From Pseudoscleropodium purum (taxonomy: Eukaryota; Streptophyta; Bryopsida; Hypnales; Brachytheciaceae), in the NCBI GenBank assembly GCA_963969395.1, contig OZ017795.1, forward strand, positions 18,953,063 to 19,017,062: a stretch of DNA of 64,000 nt, written 5' to 3'. Position numbers and translations under genes: made by a program. This document shows positions 11,994-23,229 of this stretch, one piece after another (the stretch's first letter is position 1; every line of letters starts with the position of its first letter). The notes under the pieces were generated by a model. It did not search any database, had not been told where the DNA came from, and was given only the letters and a program-made list of their open reading frames with translations.

Positions 11994-13095
11994 ATTGAAT
12001 TGTGGCTACTCTATTTCAATTGGTAGACACTTTTCTAGGGAAGCCATGCTTAAATAACAACTGAAATTCATAAATTTGGCAATTTAGAGAAGGTTTTAGA
12101 ATTTGAAATGACTCCAAAAACAACTTTTCAAACCCTATTGATCATTTATCATGTACATGCATGCAACTATTGAGATTGCAAGCTCTAATTTGGAAACCCT
12201 AACAAGTATTGAAGACATCTTGCAATTGTAGTCATTAAGAGATTCTAATTTTTTTAAATGCATGTGGAAGCATTTTTCTTCTACACTTACCATTCTTATC
12301 ACTTATATTCATGCATGTTCTATGTTTGTCCTCTTCTTTTAATTTTGTTTTGGCTAGGTGCAACACTGACTTTAGCGAAGTAGATGGATAACCTAAGCTT
12401 ATAGCTACAAGAACCTTTTAGACGATGCATTAATATTATTTGAATGATAGAAGATATAGCAATTGAATTTGTGTCATTCTTTGAGTTGCAAAAAGATTCT
12501 TGTAAATATTAGAATACATATTACAATTATAAAAAATGCTAAAGGATTAGAATAGGAAGAAGTTTTCCTAGAGGTTCTTGCATTGGAATTGAACTCAGTC
12601 CTTAACCTTTCTATTTTGATCTTAGCAGGAAAAGAGAAAAATTTGCGAACTCAACTTATGCAAGCAATGAATTTTTGTCTTTGCTGTAAAAATCATAGGT
12701 GTGTAGTCTTCAAAAACTCAATATAGAGTTTTATACCTTGGTTCTGCCCTCTGTTTGCAACTACAATTCAAGTCAATTTGGATAGCAAGAAATTGATGTA
12801 CATTGTAGCCAATTCAATGCTTATGCACTTATCATAAGTATACACTAGTTCATTCCAAGTGTAGCAATTGCATAGATAATGATTAAGAATTTAGCAACTC
12901 TGTAAAGATAGTCCTCTACTTATTGTCAATGCAAGCCCTGAGGTCAATTAAAAAGTGTCCAGAAGTACGACAATAGGAAATTTGCTAACAATCCAAGTTT
13001 CGTCCTTCACATCAAACTGAGTATTTCACATTAGCAAATAGAAATGTTTTCTCTCAAGACATTAATCACATCAATTGCAATTGCAAGATACCTTA
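11994..13095. other. Intergenic DNA, no gene recognised
   Basis: Moderately AT-rich sequence with no frame above 60 codons carrying a motif. It may include the undetected 5' flank or terminal repeat of the transposon. Confidence 0.4.
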
Positions 13096-13407
13096 GGGGT
13101 GCTTCACATATGGACTGACCAAGTCGAGAGGCTGTGGGAGTTCATGGCCAAACTTTGGGTGAGAGTCCAAAAAAATGGGTAATAAATAGGTAATAAATGA
13201 ACAATTCGACGGACTCTCAACCAAAGTTTGTCGTGAGGCCATTGCCACGTAGGAGCTTGGACTTCCATGTTGGCACTTTGGAGGGTGACGGACTTTGGAT
13301 TGTGCCGCCTAGTGTGAAGGGTCAAGAGGCCAAAGTCGGGGTTTCCTAAAATTTGATTGGTGGAGGCCGACGGACTCTCAACCTTGGGCCCATGTGTGAA
13401 GCGGCCT
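13096..13407. mobile_element. PIF/Harbinger-like MITE with TTA target duplication
   Basis: Left end GGGGTGCTTCACATATGG and right end CCCATGTGTGAAGCGGCCT are inverted repeats. TTA directly borders both ends (13093-13095 and 13408-13410). The 312-bp interior also folds: GACGGACTCTCAACC occurs twice and GGTGAGAGTCC inverted. The 3-bp TTA suggests PIF/Harbinger. Class is inferred from the TSD only. Confidence 0.65.
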
Positions 13408-13486
13408 TTATACTAATGTTTTCCCTCATAAGTTGTTGCTCGTCACTAAAAGGTGAGCTACAAATGTAGAGAAGATTTCATGATAA

Positions 13487-13884
13487 TGGACTCCATTTTA
13501 TTTCCAACCACAAATTTTTCAAAATAAGACATGCCGCCCATATACATCTGCTAATCAAAACCAATCTTACCAACCACAAGTTAATCACAAATCATTTATG
13601 AAAAGTTCAAAAATAGCCACCTAAAATGGGTAACTTCACTAATGTGCCATTGATTTTCCATAAAACCAACGTAGCCATTTCAAACACTAATCGGAATTAA
13701 TTAAATGTACTCATTGCCAACTACCACCTTACCAAGTAGTATTCATATTTTCAATCTTCAAGTGTCAGAATTGATCATTTAATCATCTTCGCTTTTACAA
13801 GAATAGGCTAGCATGTACTACCAAAAGGGTGGGGGTTGGGGGTTGGGGGTTGGGGGTTGATCAGAAATGGGTCAGCTCCCATAT
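13487..13884. mobile_element. MITE copy, GGAGCCGAC family, with expanded G-rich heptamer
   Basis: Right end AAATGGGTCAGCTCCCATAT matches the family terminus. The left end (GGACTCCATTTTATTTCC) is degenerate. Length of about 400 bp fits the 6589 copy. Just inside the right end lies a GGGGGTT heptamer array (13827-13859), where copy one has only a short G run. Confidence 0.5.
13827..13859 (+). repeat. GGGGGTT heptamer array, potential G-quadruplex
   Basis: Four consecutive GGGGGTT units follow GGGT on the plus strand. Four runs of five G separated by TT are a strong quadruplex-forming pattern. It is not the plant telomere unit (TTTAGGG) in sequence. Confidence 0.85.
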
Positions 13885-14331
13885 TATTGAACTAGAAATT
13901 AGACAAGGGAATTGAACCTACGTATTCCAATTTCATGTAATAAATGGTTTACATTAGATGCAGCAATGGAGGAAATTACGAATTGTATCTTAAGCTCATT
14001 GGAAATTCATCAAATTTTTAGTAGAAGGATTCAAGCGTAGTGAATTGACAAAAATCTTCCCCAAAATAATCATCGACCACATTCATCTAAGCCCACAATA
14101 TTCTCAAGTTGCAAGCAAATAGATGATTGGAATTTTCACATTTGTATGTGTGCGGTCAAACTTACAACGATATATGACCAACATAAAAGGTTGCATTGTT
14201 GGTTGTGGAATCTTAAATTTCTTAAGAATCCTATTCCTGTTTTTGAGATTTCGTTTCCATTCCGTGTTCCTAAGATTTCTCCAAAGTTCCCTACATTAGG
14301 AGTGTAAGTGTATTTTGTAGGGGCCCTTAAA
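13885..14331. other. AT-rich spacer, no gene
   Basis: Nothing recognisable between the two flanking repeat elements. Confidence 0.4.
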
Positions 14332-14718
14332 AATTGTGATCTCTACATGACTACATGTGTACAAAGGTAGTGCACTTTGAGCACATGTGGAAGGTGGATG
14401 CTTAACTATTTTTAAGAAATCTCTTTATAGACTTGTATAACTTCAGTAGAAGTCTTTGTATCTCAATTTTGACCTTCAAATTTCCATTTTTTGGTTAGAA
14501 TAGTATTGTCAACTTCCAAAATGGCCAAAGTAGACATCCAATGTTTAAAAATATTAAATTCATTTTTAAATATTGGAAAATTTTATTCAATATCTACAAT
14601 GATTACATGTACCTTCATTTCAAATTTCATAGAAAATGGATATATGATGCAAAAGTTATGATAAAAAAATCACTTGTTCAAGGTCAAGGGGACAAAAAAA
14701 GGACAAGTGATTCTTGCA
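14332..14718 (+). mobile_element. Right half of a TTGCAAGAAACAC-family MITE
   Basis: Matches 5351-5731 nearly base for base with small indels and ends GGACAAGTGATTCTTGCA. The left half is missing, so the copy is 5'-truncated or was broken at GGGCCCTTAAAAATTGTG. Confidence 0.65.
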
Positions 14719-16206
14719 CAACCCTTTCCTAGATTTATGTCTATGTGGAAAACTTTGAATCATTCCATTTTGATTAATAAGATAAATGTTACAAGGAGTT
14801 ATAGTTTGCAAGCACTTATAGAATCTCTACTTTGAGTTAAACTTTGAAGTTGTTTATTTGACTCATTTTTCTATTTTATTGAAAATAATAAAATTATAGG
14901 ATTATAAGATTATAGGATTGCTTATTACAACATTACAACCATTGAAATTGGCATTTTTCAATTCTATAATGAAATTCTAATCATTTTAATATTTTGAATC
15001 TATTTTTTAATATTTAATTACTATATTTTTCCTACATGCTATACAATTCCAAATGATTTGAATTTTTCAAGCATGTAGCAACTTGCTTTGAAAAATGAAC
15101 CGCAAAAAGCACCACTATTTTGGACATTTTTTCATACAAATGTTACCTTGTAAAGTACAGTTGCCCGGGTTTTTGAAGGGTCAAAAAAAATATTTTTATC
15201 AATTCAAACACTAATATCTTGCAATCTACACAATGGAAATTTCTGAATTTTTTTCCACATCTTCTCAAACCAACATACTACAAGTTCCCGTAGTTATATG
15301 TGTCTAAAATTGTTCTTTTCTAAAATTTGGTACATGTACTAGAAATGGTAGTTTTAGATCCTTTTTGGTGAAAAATAGTCAAAAACTCTTAGGGTTAAAC
15401 ACAGAAGTGATATGAAATCTACATTTGTAGAAAAATTTGAGGATATATTAGATTGTAAAATCTATCATTTTGTACTGGTTTCTTTGTTATCATGTATCAT
15501 TTTGAACATTGAAAAATTCTAAACTCTATAAAGATTCTAATTCTAAAAGTAATGAAATTTCTATATATATAAGTAGTTTTACATCTTCAAATATTGCTAA
15601 TTCTACGCAAGTTTTCAAATCTATGTAGGCTTCAATTCTTTAAATCATCATTTGATGAAATCACTAATAAAAAATGATGTATGAATCAACAAAAAATTCA
15701 CCAAATTTTTGTTGATTTGGCATAAATTAATAAAATGGTCACAAATTTTTTGTTGATTAGAAGAGTTTCAAATATTTTGAAGGGCCTTGTAAAAGATGCT
15801 TACACTCCCTTCATTGAGAACTTTGACACTACTAGAGGATGGGGAATGGAGGAGGAATGTTGCATTGCACCACAATGCAAAACATTGAACTTGAAAACTT
15901 GCTTGTGCATTTCTTTGATTAGTTCTTTGATTTCATACTTTTTTAGTTACTTGTATTTTGTTTGTATTCTAGGTTTAAATTTTGTTTTGTAGATACTATG
16001 AGTTTGGCATTGAAAAAGGCACACATAATCTCCAAAACTACCAGAAGCTTTCAAAACAAGCAAATGAAAGTTGAAGAGTTTTTTGAGCAATGAGTGCTTC
16101 AAGGACTATTGCAATGTCGGAAAAATACAAAACAACTTGTCTTATGATTTTCTTTAGTTCTCTAATGCCATAAGAGTATTGCGAATTGTGAGATAAGCTG
16201 TAGTGC
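14719..16206. other. AT-rich intergenic DNA, no gene recognised
   Basis: The 85-codon plus-strand frame at 15735-15992 has no motif and is dominated by hydrophobic AT-rich codons. No repeats with known ends were seen. Confidence 0.4.
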
Positions 16207-16407
16207 TCAAGTCTGCGTGAGCAAGAGCTTCAAATTAAACAGCTCCATCATCTCGAGTGAACCTGCGGTTGTAACAATCCAAGTTTGCATTCCTTTTGTG
16301 TAGCCTAAAGGAAGGGAATCTGCAAAATCTTTAACGAGAGTTTCCAGAACCTGCGAGACTTTGCCCAAACCCCCTAAACCCTCGAAGTTTGCTCGAAGTT
16401 TGTTCAC
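16207..16407 (-). CDS. Unrecognised protein-like frame of 66 codons
   Basis: The translation has balanced composition (FEGLGGLGKVSQVLETLV, FADSLPLGYTKGMQTWIV) and stands in moderately GC-rich DNA, unlike the neighbouring AT-rich noise. It may be an exon or exon remnant. The sequence upstream on the same strand (16420-16800) is also less AT-rich but gives no clear frame. I do not recognise the family. Confidence 0.25.
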   Translation of the reverse strand: MNKLRANFEGLGGLGKVSQVLETLVKDFADSLPLGYTKGMQTWIVTTAGSLEMMELFNLKLLLTQT

Positions 16408-17585
16408 CTTGTTTGATGATGATTTGTTTGAATGCTTTCACCCTCTTTCACAAATTTCTCAATTTTATTTATTGCGGTAGTATATACATAACATTATTCA
16501 ACCAGATTGATTGTTAATTTGCAAGAGTCAAAAGAGAAGAGTCAAAATTCCTCATTTTGAGAGATAGCCTGATGGATTTGGGTCCTTCATGAAGCTTGGA
16601 TGGGAGCACTGAAAACCACTTCTAGCTCTGGTGATTGACCGGCAATTCAATGCGGCTTACAAGAGGAGCTCTACTGGTGATTGGAAATCGGCATGGATTG
16701 TTGTGGAGATGTTTTGAAGCACTGGGCAGTTAGAGCGTGCTCTTTAGTTGATTCTTCCGCCTTGTTTTCATCTTTGGTACTTTTTCCGGAGAAATTGGGT
16801 ACTTTAATAATGAAATTTTGTGTTTTGAAGAGAGCAGAATGTTCGCAATGAACGTAGACAGAAAGCGCTATACTACTGATGCAATTTAATGTTCATCACA
16901 CTAAATGATTTAAAAAAGCTATAAGTTTTTACTCTTGATGAATACTTTTACCAGTTATGTTTATAGAGATTCCCCGCTTTCTATAGTCTTATGGTCTAAC
17001 AACATTTTCAAATCAATTAGTGGCCTCTTGATCATTCATGAGGAAACAGACTTTTTATATTCTGTTCTATACTAGGATCTGTATTTGCAATCTTTGAGGG
17101 TTTAATTTCACATGGCTTTCTGCAATCTGCCCTGTGTGGGCATGGAGAAGTATGGTATTCTTATTCTGTTGTTGCTATTAAAATGTGAAACTCAACCATA
17201 TTCTATTGCAATTTCTGAAGTTATGGTCGACATGCCGTTTATTGAAGGCACCTACTTTGAGCCCTTGCCAAAAATGGAATACTCATTGCAGAATGTTCAA
17301 CACGAGGGCGTTGAAAGTAGGTGTCCACGAATTCAAACACCATTCTTGAACTTCTTAACAATTTGTAACCAAAATGCCAGACCTCACCAGTATACAATCA
17401 TGGCTAGCTAATACAATTTATGCGACAGTAGTCTATCCACACTTACGTGTCCCATGACGAAAATTCACATTTCTAGAGAAAGGCTTAGGAGCACACTCAG
17501 ACCGCAGTAGCACACAATCACGACTAACCCAAGTTTGATTGCAGAAAGACTTGCACAATTAGAGCTCATCCTTCCTAATGTTCCC
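16408..17585. other. Mixed-composition DNA, possible decayed gene flank
   Basis: Bases about 16560-16860 and 17110-17410 are richer in GC than the background. The plus frame 17112-17411 begins with a hydrophobic stretch (MEKYGILILLLLLKCETQ) that could resemble a signal peptide, but nothing after it is recognisable. No gene is claimed. Confidence 0.25.
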
Positions 17586-17595
17586 TTAGTGAAAT

Positions 17596-18656
17596 TCACA
17601 TTCTGAGGAAAGCGTGGCGTCGGCGTCTTGCTGAAGTTTTCTCACCTCCACGGTGATACCCAGATTCAGTTTCCACGAGGGGAGTGTCATCAGCAGCATC
17701 AAACTTAGCTTTTGCACCGAGCTCATCCACAACATCCACCACGTCCTCCAAGCGACTGACCACCTCATCTAGCAAAGAGGCAAAGGTGGCAAAGGAAACA
17801 GCTTCCACAGACACTGGATGAGAGGGAAGAACTTCACCCTTGTGGCTAATCTCATCGTGAAATATTCCAATTCCAATAGGTTTTGAGCTTTCGAGTTCCA
17901 GGCCAGGCTTCGAATAGTCTTACAGTGAGGCTTGTGTTTCGTTGAGGGAAGGACATGAACTTGTTCATCGAATGGTGAGCTTTCTGCAAGTCCTTAGAAA
18001 GCTTCGTCTCGTACCCAAATGTGGCATGCATGGAAAAGTTTCCAGAGGGCCACTCTCTCCTGCAATCAAACGAAAACTTAACGAAGACCCACCGTTTATT
18101 CCATACGATTTTCAAACCTAATTCAAGAAAAGGTGGCCATAACTTGCTGATTCAATTTGTCTAAAAATTTTCACATTGACTTCGACTTTTCTTCCACACA
18201 AAGGGTCAGCACTCCAACTTCTTACAGAATTCAAAGATAAGCATGACGGTCTCGATTGAACACTAATTCTCGAAGCCTGCTAGTCACAGACACACTCTAT
18301 AACATCCAGTTCATATTAAATCGAGTGTGAAAAACGTAGACAATGGGATAATGGGACAATTGGTACATGGTCTTGCAATTTGTGTTGGGCCATGTATCCA
18401 AAATGTAGATTTTAGCATCGGAGATTCAATATGAGCTGGCTGTGAATTCATCACATAAAACTTGAACAATTTGCATAGCTCCAGCAGTATATTGGCAGGG
18501 CGTACCATAGAATCCAAGGAGGGCCCATAACCAAGCAGTGCATTGCACTTGGTAACAATGGGCATTTGTCTCAGAACTAATCAAATCCAAATCCTTCCGA
18601 TTCAACAGACCTTTCACAAAGTCATGCGCACATTCTGCACAAGCAACCCGTATCAT
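17596..18656 (-). pseudogene. Probable decayed ALMT (aluminium-activated malate transporter) C-terminal part
   Basis: The frame 17814-17596 reads SVEAVSFATFASLLDEVV followed by RLEDVVDVVDELGAKAKF. This strongly resembles the ALMT C-terminal motif in which [VL]ATFASLL is followed by a paired-helix segment ending ELxxxAxF. It can be extended upstream to about 17880 (KPIGIGIFHDEISHKGEV). Further upstream on the same strand, ETKLSKDLQKAHHSMNKF (17852-18115) and a cysteine-rich stretch at 18426-18656 could be earlier cytosolic exons in other frames, but that part is weak. No membrane-spanning N-terminal half was found. ALMT proteins are malate and anion channels of plasma membrane or tonoplast. 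I treat this as a fragment. Confidence 0.5.
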
Positions 18657-19187
18657 AAATATTTACTTCCATGTTACAGGACAATGGTTGAACTCTCTTC
18701 AAAGTATGCCCCATCAAGGGTGTCCTCGTACTCAAAGGTGGAGAATGGTGAATTCTCACACCTGTTTAGGAATGTAACACACTTCAGACAACATGATTTA
18801 GAGAATAATACAATTAATAGTTCCACCATGTCTGAAAGAACCAACCAAGTGCACACTTTTGTAAAGGAAAGGACATGCAACAAATTTGTGATCCTCTTGG
18901 AGTGGTTTCTCCAGATCTACCCAATTCTCCAAGTCTGAGCTAAAAAGGATCTCACATTTTAGTAGATATTTACCATTTCAAAATATTCTAACTAAGATAT
19001 GCTCTTTCAAATTACACTACCCCATTGTTCCATTGATCCAAATAATGACCTTTTATGCTTAGTGAAAGAAAAGAGAGTTGAGAATCCTCATCTAAAACTT
19101 CACAAAATCCTTATCATTTTGCAGTTTGCAGTGAAGCTTGCAATGATTAGTGGTCGCTATAATAAGAGAAGTGTTTGTAAGAAAAAC
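18657..19187. other. Intergenic DNA, no gene recognised
   Basis: The overlapping frames at 18543-18938 (plus) and 18674-18883 (minus) show no family motif. They may contain decayed ALMT flanking sequence. Confidence 0.3.
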
Positions 19188-19865
19188 AAGAATGGGCACA
19201 CTAGCAATGATTTTTTTTTGGTTTTGGGACAAATGGTTGTGTGGCCTTTCTCTCAAGAAGGTTCTAAGTTTCGTGGCTCCATTCTAGGGGTTTGAATTGA
19301 AGGAAGCCAATATTGAATATACAATTTTGAATATGCAATTTTTTTTGTATATGCTAGCTCCATATGATGGATGAAATGAGGTTTTGGAAACATTGTGGCC
19401 CCAATGGGTAGGGCCATCATTACAGTTTGGCATTTTTTTAACACATTTACCTCCGTTTTTTCTACAGGCTTGAGGTTGCCTATTTTTTTTGAGGAAATTG
19501 GGCATTTAATTGCCTAAAGAAAAACCTTGCACTAGCTTGTCTTCTCCTTGAGTTCCTTGGATCTGGCCTTTTTGAGGTGGGCAATAATTGCATTGGTTGG
19601 TTGACTTTTCAATTCATACCCATTTGAATTGAACCCTCTAAAATGAGTCATGCACTCAATACCACAACATTCAACTTAAAAAAATTCCACAAGGCGGAAT
19701 TTAACTCAAAATTTGATGAAACTATGACCATTGAATTCTTAACACAATCTATTTCCTAGGAGAAAAATTTATTAATAAAGAAACTCAAAATTTGAAAACA
19801 GGAAGCTAACAAAAGAGAGGCAGCGACCAGAAAATGGTCACTCGGGTCATCAAGGGTTAGAGGAT
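19188..19865 (+). mobile_element. Partial TTTAACACC-family element near the RHD3 promoter
   Basis: From about 19188 (AGAAAAACAAGAATGGGCAC) to 19862 this matches the right part of the 59809-60524 element, sharing AATTCCACAAGGCGGAATTT and CGACCAGAAAATGGTC. An extra segment is inserted near 19240-19530. It ends about 315 bp before the RHD3 start codon. Confidence 0.55.
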
Positions 19866-20180
19866 GAGTTGGCAAAACCCAAGCCCATTCGACATCTGGT
19901 CGCCAGGCATCAGTTGCCAACTGTCCTCACAACCCAGGTGGCACCCTTAGAAAGGGTCAAATCCCCCTTCGCCATGACGTGGCCATCACAGCTGGCGCCT
20001 CTAGCTCAAAGGAAGGAGAACCTGTCTTCGTGTAAGTGCCGGCCGCGACAAATTCCCGGCCAAGCTTGAGTGACGCCCAACTCCACCTAGATCCCATGAA
20101 GCAGACGAAGCAGACGATTTGAATTCTTGTCCAGATTGCTCGCTATCACGCACATCTCCCTCGCGAATTTCCCATGAGCT

Positions 20181-23100
20181 ATGGCGCAAGAAGGAGCCCC
20201 TGCGATTCAATTGATAGACGAGAAGGGTGTTTTCCATGAAGCCGCCTTGGTAGATTTCTGCAAAGCGGTGAACCTCGCCAACTGCGGCCTCTCCTACGCC
20301 GTGGTGGCCATCATGGGTCCCCAAAGCTCCGGCAAGAGCACATTGCTCAACCACCTCTTCGGCACCAAGTTTCGTGAGATGGACGCCTTGGAGGGCCGCA
20401 ACCAAACCACCAAAGGCGTGTGGTTCCAACGCGCGGATGGCATCGACCCTTGCACTCTCGTTATGGATCTCGAAGGCACAGATGGACGCGAACGCGGCGA
20501 AGACGACACCGCTTTCGAGAAGCAGAGCGCTCTCTTCTCCCTCGCAGTCGCCGACATTGTCCTCATCAACATGTGGTGTCACGACATCGGACGGGAGCAA
20601 GCTTCCAACAAACCGCTCCTCAAAACCGTCTTCCAAGTCATGATGCGGTTATTCTCCCCCAGGAAGACCACCATGATGTTCGTGATTCGGGATAAAACCA
20701 AGACGCCCATGGACATTCTTGAGCCCATTCTGAGAGACGACGTACAGAAGATTTGGGATAGTGTACCGAAACCAGGGAAGCACAAGGATACCCCCTTGAC
20801 AGAGTTTTTCAACGTGGAAGTCACTGCGTTGTCGAATTACGAGGAGAAGGAGGATCAGTTTCGACAGGAGATTGCGCAGCTGAATCAGCGGTTTCATAAC
20901 TCTGTGGCGCCAGGTGGGTTGGCTGGGGATAGGAGAGCAGTGGTACCAGGGACTGGGTTTCCGTTTAGTGCACATGAGATGTGGAAAGTGATTAAGGAGA
21001 ATAAGGATTTGGACTTACCAGCGCATAAAGTGATGGTGGCGACGGTGAGGTGCGAGGAGATTGCGCATGAGAAGCTGGAGAGCTTGAGAAAAGATGAGAG
21101 GTGGAGAGAAATTGAGAAAGAGGCGAAAGGGGTGGGGGTGGTAGGGGGGTTTGGGAAGAAAGCGAGTGCTGTTCTGGAGAAGTATACTTCCGAGTATGAT
21201 GCGGAGGCGGGTTTTTTCGAGGAGAGTGTGAGGATGGCGAAGAGAAATTATCTAATTTCGGAGGCGCTCGAAATGATTCAACCGGCGTATGATGCGGTGG
21301 TTGCGAATTTGAGGGCGAATGCGCTGGAGAAGTTCAAGGAGGAGTTGCGAGATGGAGCGGAGTCGCAAGAGAGGGAATTCGCGGAGACGGTGAGGCAGTG
21401 CTCGGAGAGAGCGTTGGCTTCGTTCGATCAAGCATCCGCTGGTAAGTACAATCTCGTACTGCTCAATGTTCAAATTAGATATTCGTTGCGCATTGATAAC
21501 ATCATGCTCAAACAAATTAACCCTTAACAGATTTGCCCTTAACAGTTTTGATTAGGTCATGTAGGGACTTCCTATTGTCCAATTCCACTTATTTTTCTAC
21601 CATTACATGCAAAGTTATTTGCGGATTCTAGTGATATAAAATTTCGGCCCATTGGAATTATTGTTGTGTCACAATATTGATCGTCTTAGGTATTTGGGGG
21701 CTTCAGAATCTCTAATCGTGCCAGTGCTGAATTGGGTCTCGTACCTTATTCTAGTAGTTTTTCGTAGTCCAATTTCATGTAGTGCTGAGCTGATCCTTGA
21801 GATCAATAAAAATTTTGCCACATCTGAAACGCAATTTTTCGTAATACGATCAATCGCATTCGCCGTAATCTAACCATAAATCCTTTAGTCTTTAGGGATA
21901 AAGAATCACTAAAGCCGGTGCCAAATTGCGCCTTGTACCTTACTTTCGGGGTTGTCTTGTATCCAATTTCGTGTAGTTTTGACCAACACATCCAATTTGC
22001 TTCGCTGCTTCTAGTGAACGATAAAAATTTGGTTACATCTGAAATGTTATCTTTCACGACATGATTAATCGCATTCATCGTTATCGAACCATAAATCTTT
22101 CAGGGGTTAATCAATGCTACCTCTGCGTGCAGATGCGAGAGTTTCGCAGGCGTCATGGGAGCCCTCCAAGGCCCGTGAGAAGCTCACTCGCGACATGAAC
22201 GCCTACGCACAAACCCTCCGCTCCGATCGCCTGCAGCAGCTGAACTCCGAGTGGCAACACCACATGGAGGAAAATCTCGGGGAGCCCGTCTCCGCGCTCC
22301 TCGACGCCGCCCCCTCCGAAGCCTGGCCCTCCATTCGCGAGCTCGTGGATTCCGAAACCTCCAAACTCTCAGAAGGCATTACCACCGCCCTCAAGGGCTT
22401 CGAACCAAGCCAACAAGAACAGACTGCCATCCTCACCAACCTCTCCAAATACTCCCGCACCATAGTTGAGAAGAAAGCGCGCGAGGAAACTTCCCAGGCA
22501 CTCATCCGCATGAAGGATCGCTTCAACAACATCTTCGGCCACGACGAGGAGTCTCTCCCTCGCGTCTGGGGCGAGGAGCACAACGTCCGCGCCATCACAA
22601 AATCCGCACGCATTGGCGCGCTCAAAATGCTCGCTGTGATTGCTGCTCTTCGACTAAACCCTAACCCTAATCCTGAAGACGACCCGATTGAAGGCGCCCT
22701 GTTATCGCTCGTGGACGAGGAGAGCTCGACGTCCTCATCCACCAACCCTCTCGCATCGTCAACATGGCCGGGGATTGCACCCGAAGACACACTGCTCACC
22801 CCCTCGCAATGCCGATCCTTGTGGCGACAATTCCGCGCGGAGACAGAGTACACGATCAGTCAAGCGCTCTCGGCTCAAGAAGCCAAGCGCCAAGGCAACA
22901 ACTGGATGCCCCCTCCATGGGCCATCGCGGCGATGCTCGTCCTGGGATTCAATGAGCTCATGACTGTTCTCCGCAACCCCCTGTGGATCCCGGTCATCTT
23001 CGTCGCGTTTTTGCTCGGGAAAGCTCTTTGGGTACAACTAGATCTCGGTCGGCATTTTCAATACGGTGCGCTTCCGGGTATTGTGTCAATCTCCTCGCGC

Positions 23101-23229
23101 TTCTTGCCGTCGGTCATGGAAACGTTCAAGGGCTTGGTGGACGCCGGGACTACGACCGTGCCTAATGCAGCTGCTGCGATTCCTGCGCGACGTCCTGAAG
23201 CTAAGCTTGCTTACAACTCCGATTCCTGA
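20181..23229 (+). CDS. RHD3: RHD3/Sey1-like dynamin-type GTPase shaping the ER
   Basis: Two exons, 20181-21441 and 22133-23229, join in phase (donor GTAAGT, acceptor GTGCAG) to 785 residues, close to Arabidopsis ROOT HAIR DEFECTIVE 3. Residues 46-53 are the P-loop [18 protein letters not shown] (switch I), [14 protein letters not shown] (G3) and [10 protein letters not shown] (G4, RD type) follow. A long helical middle domain precedes two close hydrophobic segments near the C terminus ([11 protein letters not shown] and [16 protein letters not shown]), which form the membrane hairpin. The family tethers and fuses ER tubules in a GTP-dependent way. The junction reads [19 protein letters not shown], matching the family's ANWDTSKVR region. 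Only one intron is present although flowering-plant RHD3 genes have many, and the codons are markedly GC-rich. It converges with the APC4 gene downstream. Confidence 0.96.

Noticed and set aside
13827..13859. Interstitial telomere repeat
   Set aside because: The unit is GGGGGTT, not the plant TTTAGGG type, and it lies inside a MITE terminus.
20001..20636. 211-codon minus-strand frame opposite RHD3
   Set aside because: It is the mirror of GC-rich RHD3 codons. The plus strand carries all GTPase motifs.
22203..22853. 216-codon minus-strand frame opposite RHD3 exon 2
   Set aside because: Low-complexity Ser/Arg-rich antisense shadow of a real exon.
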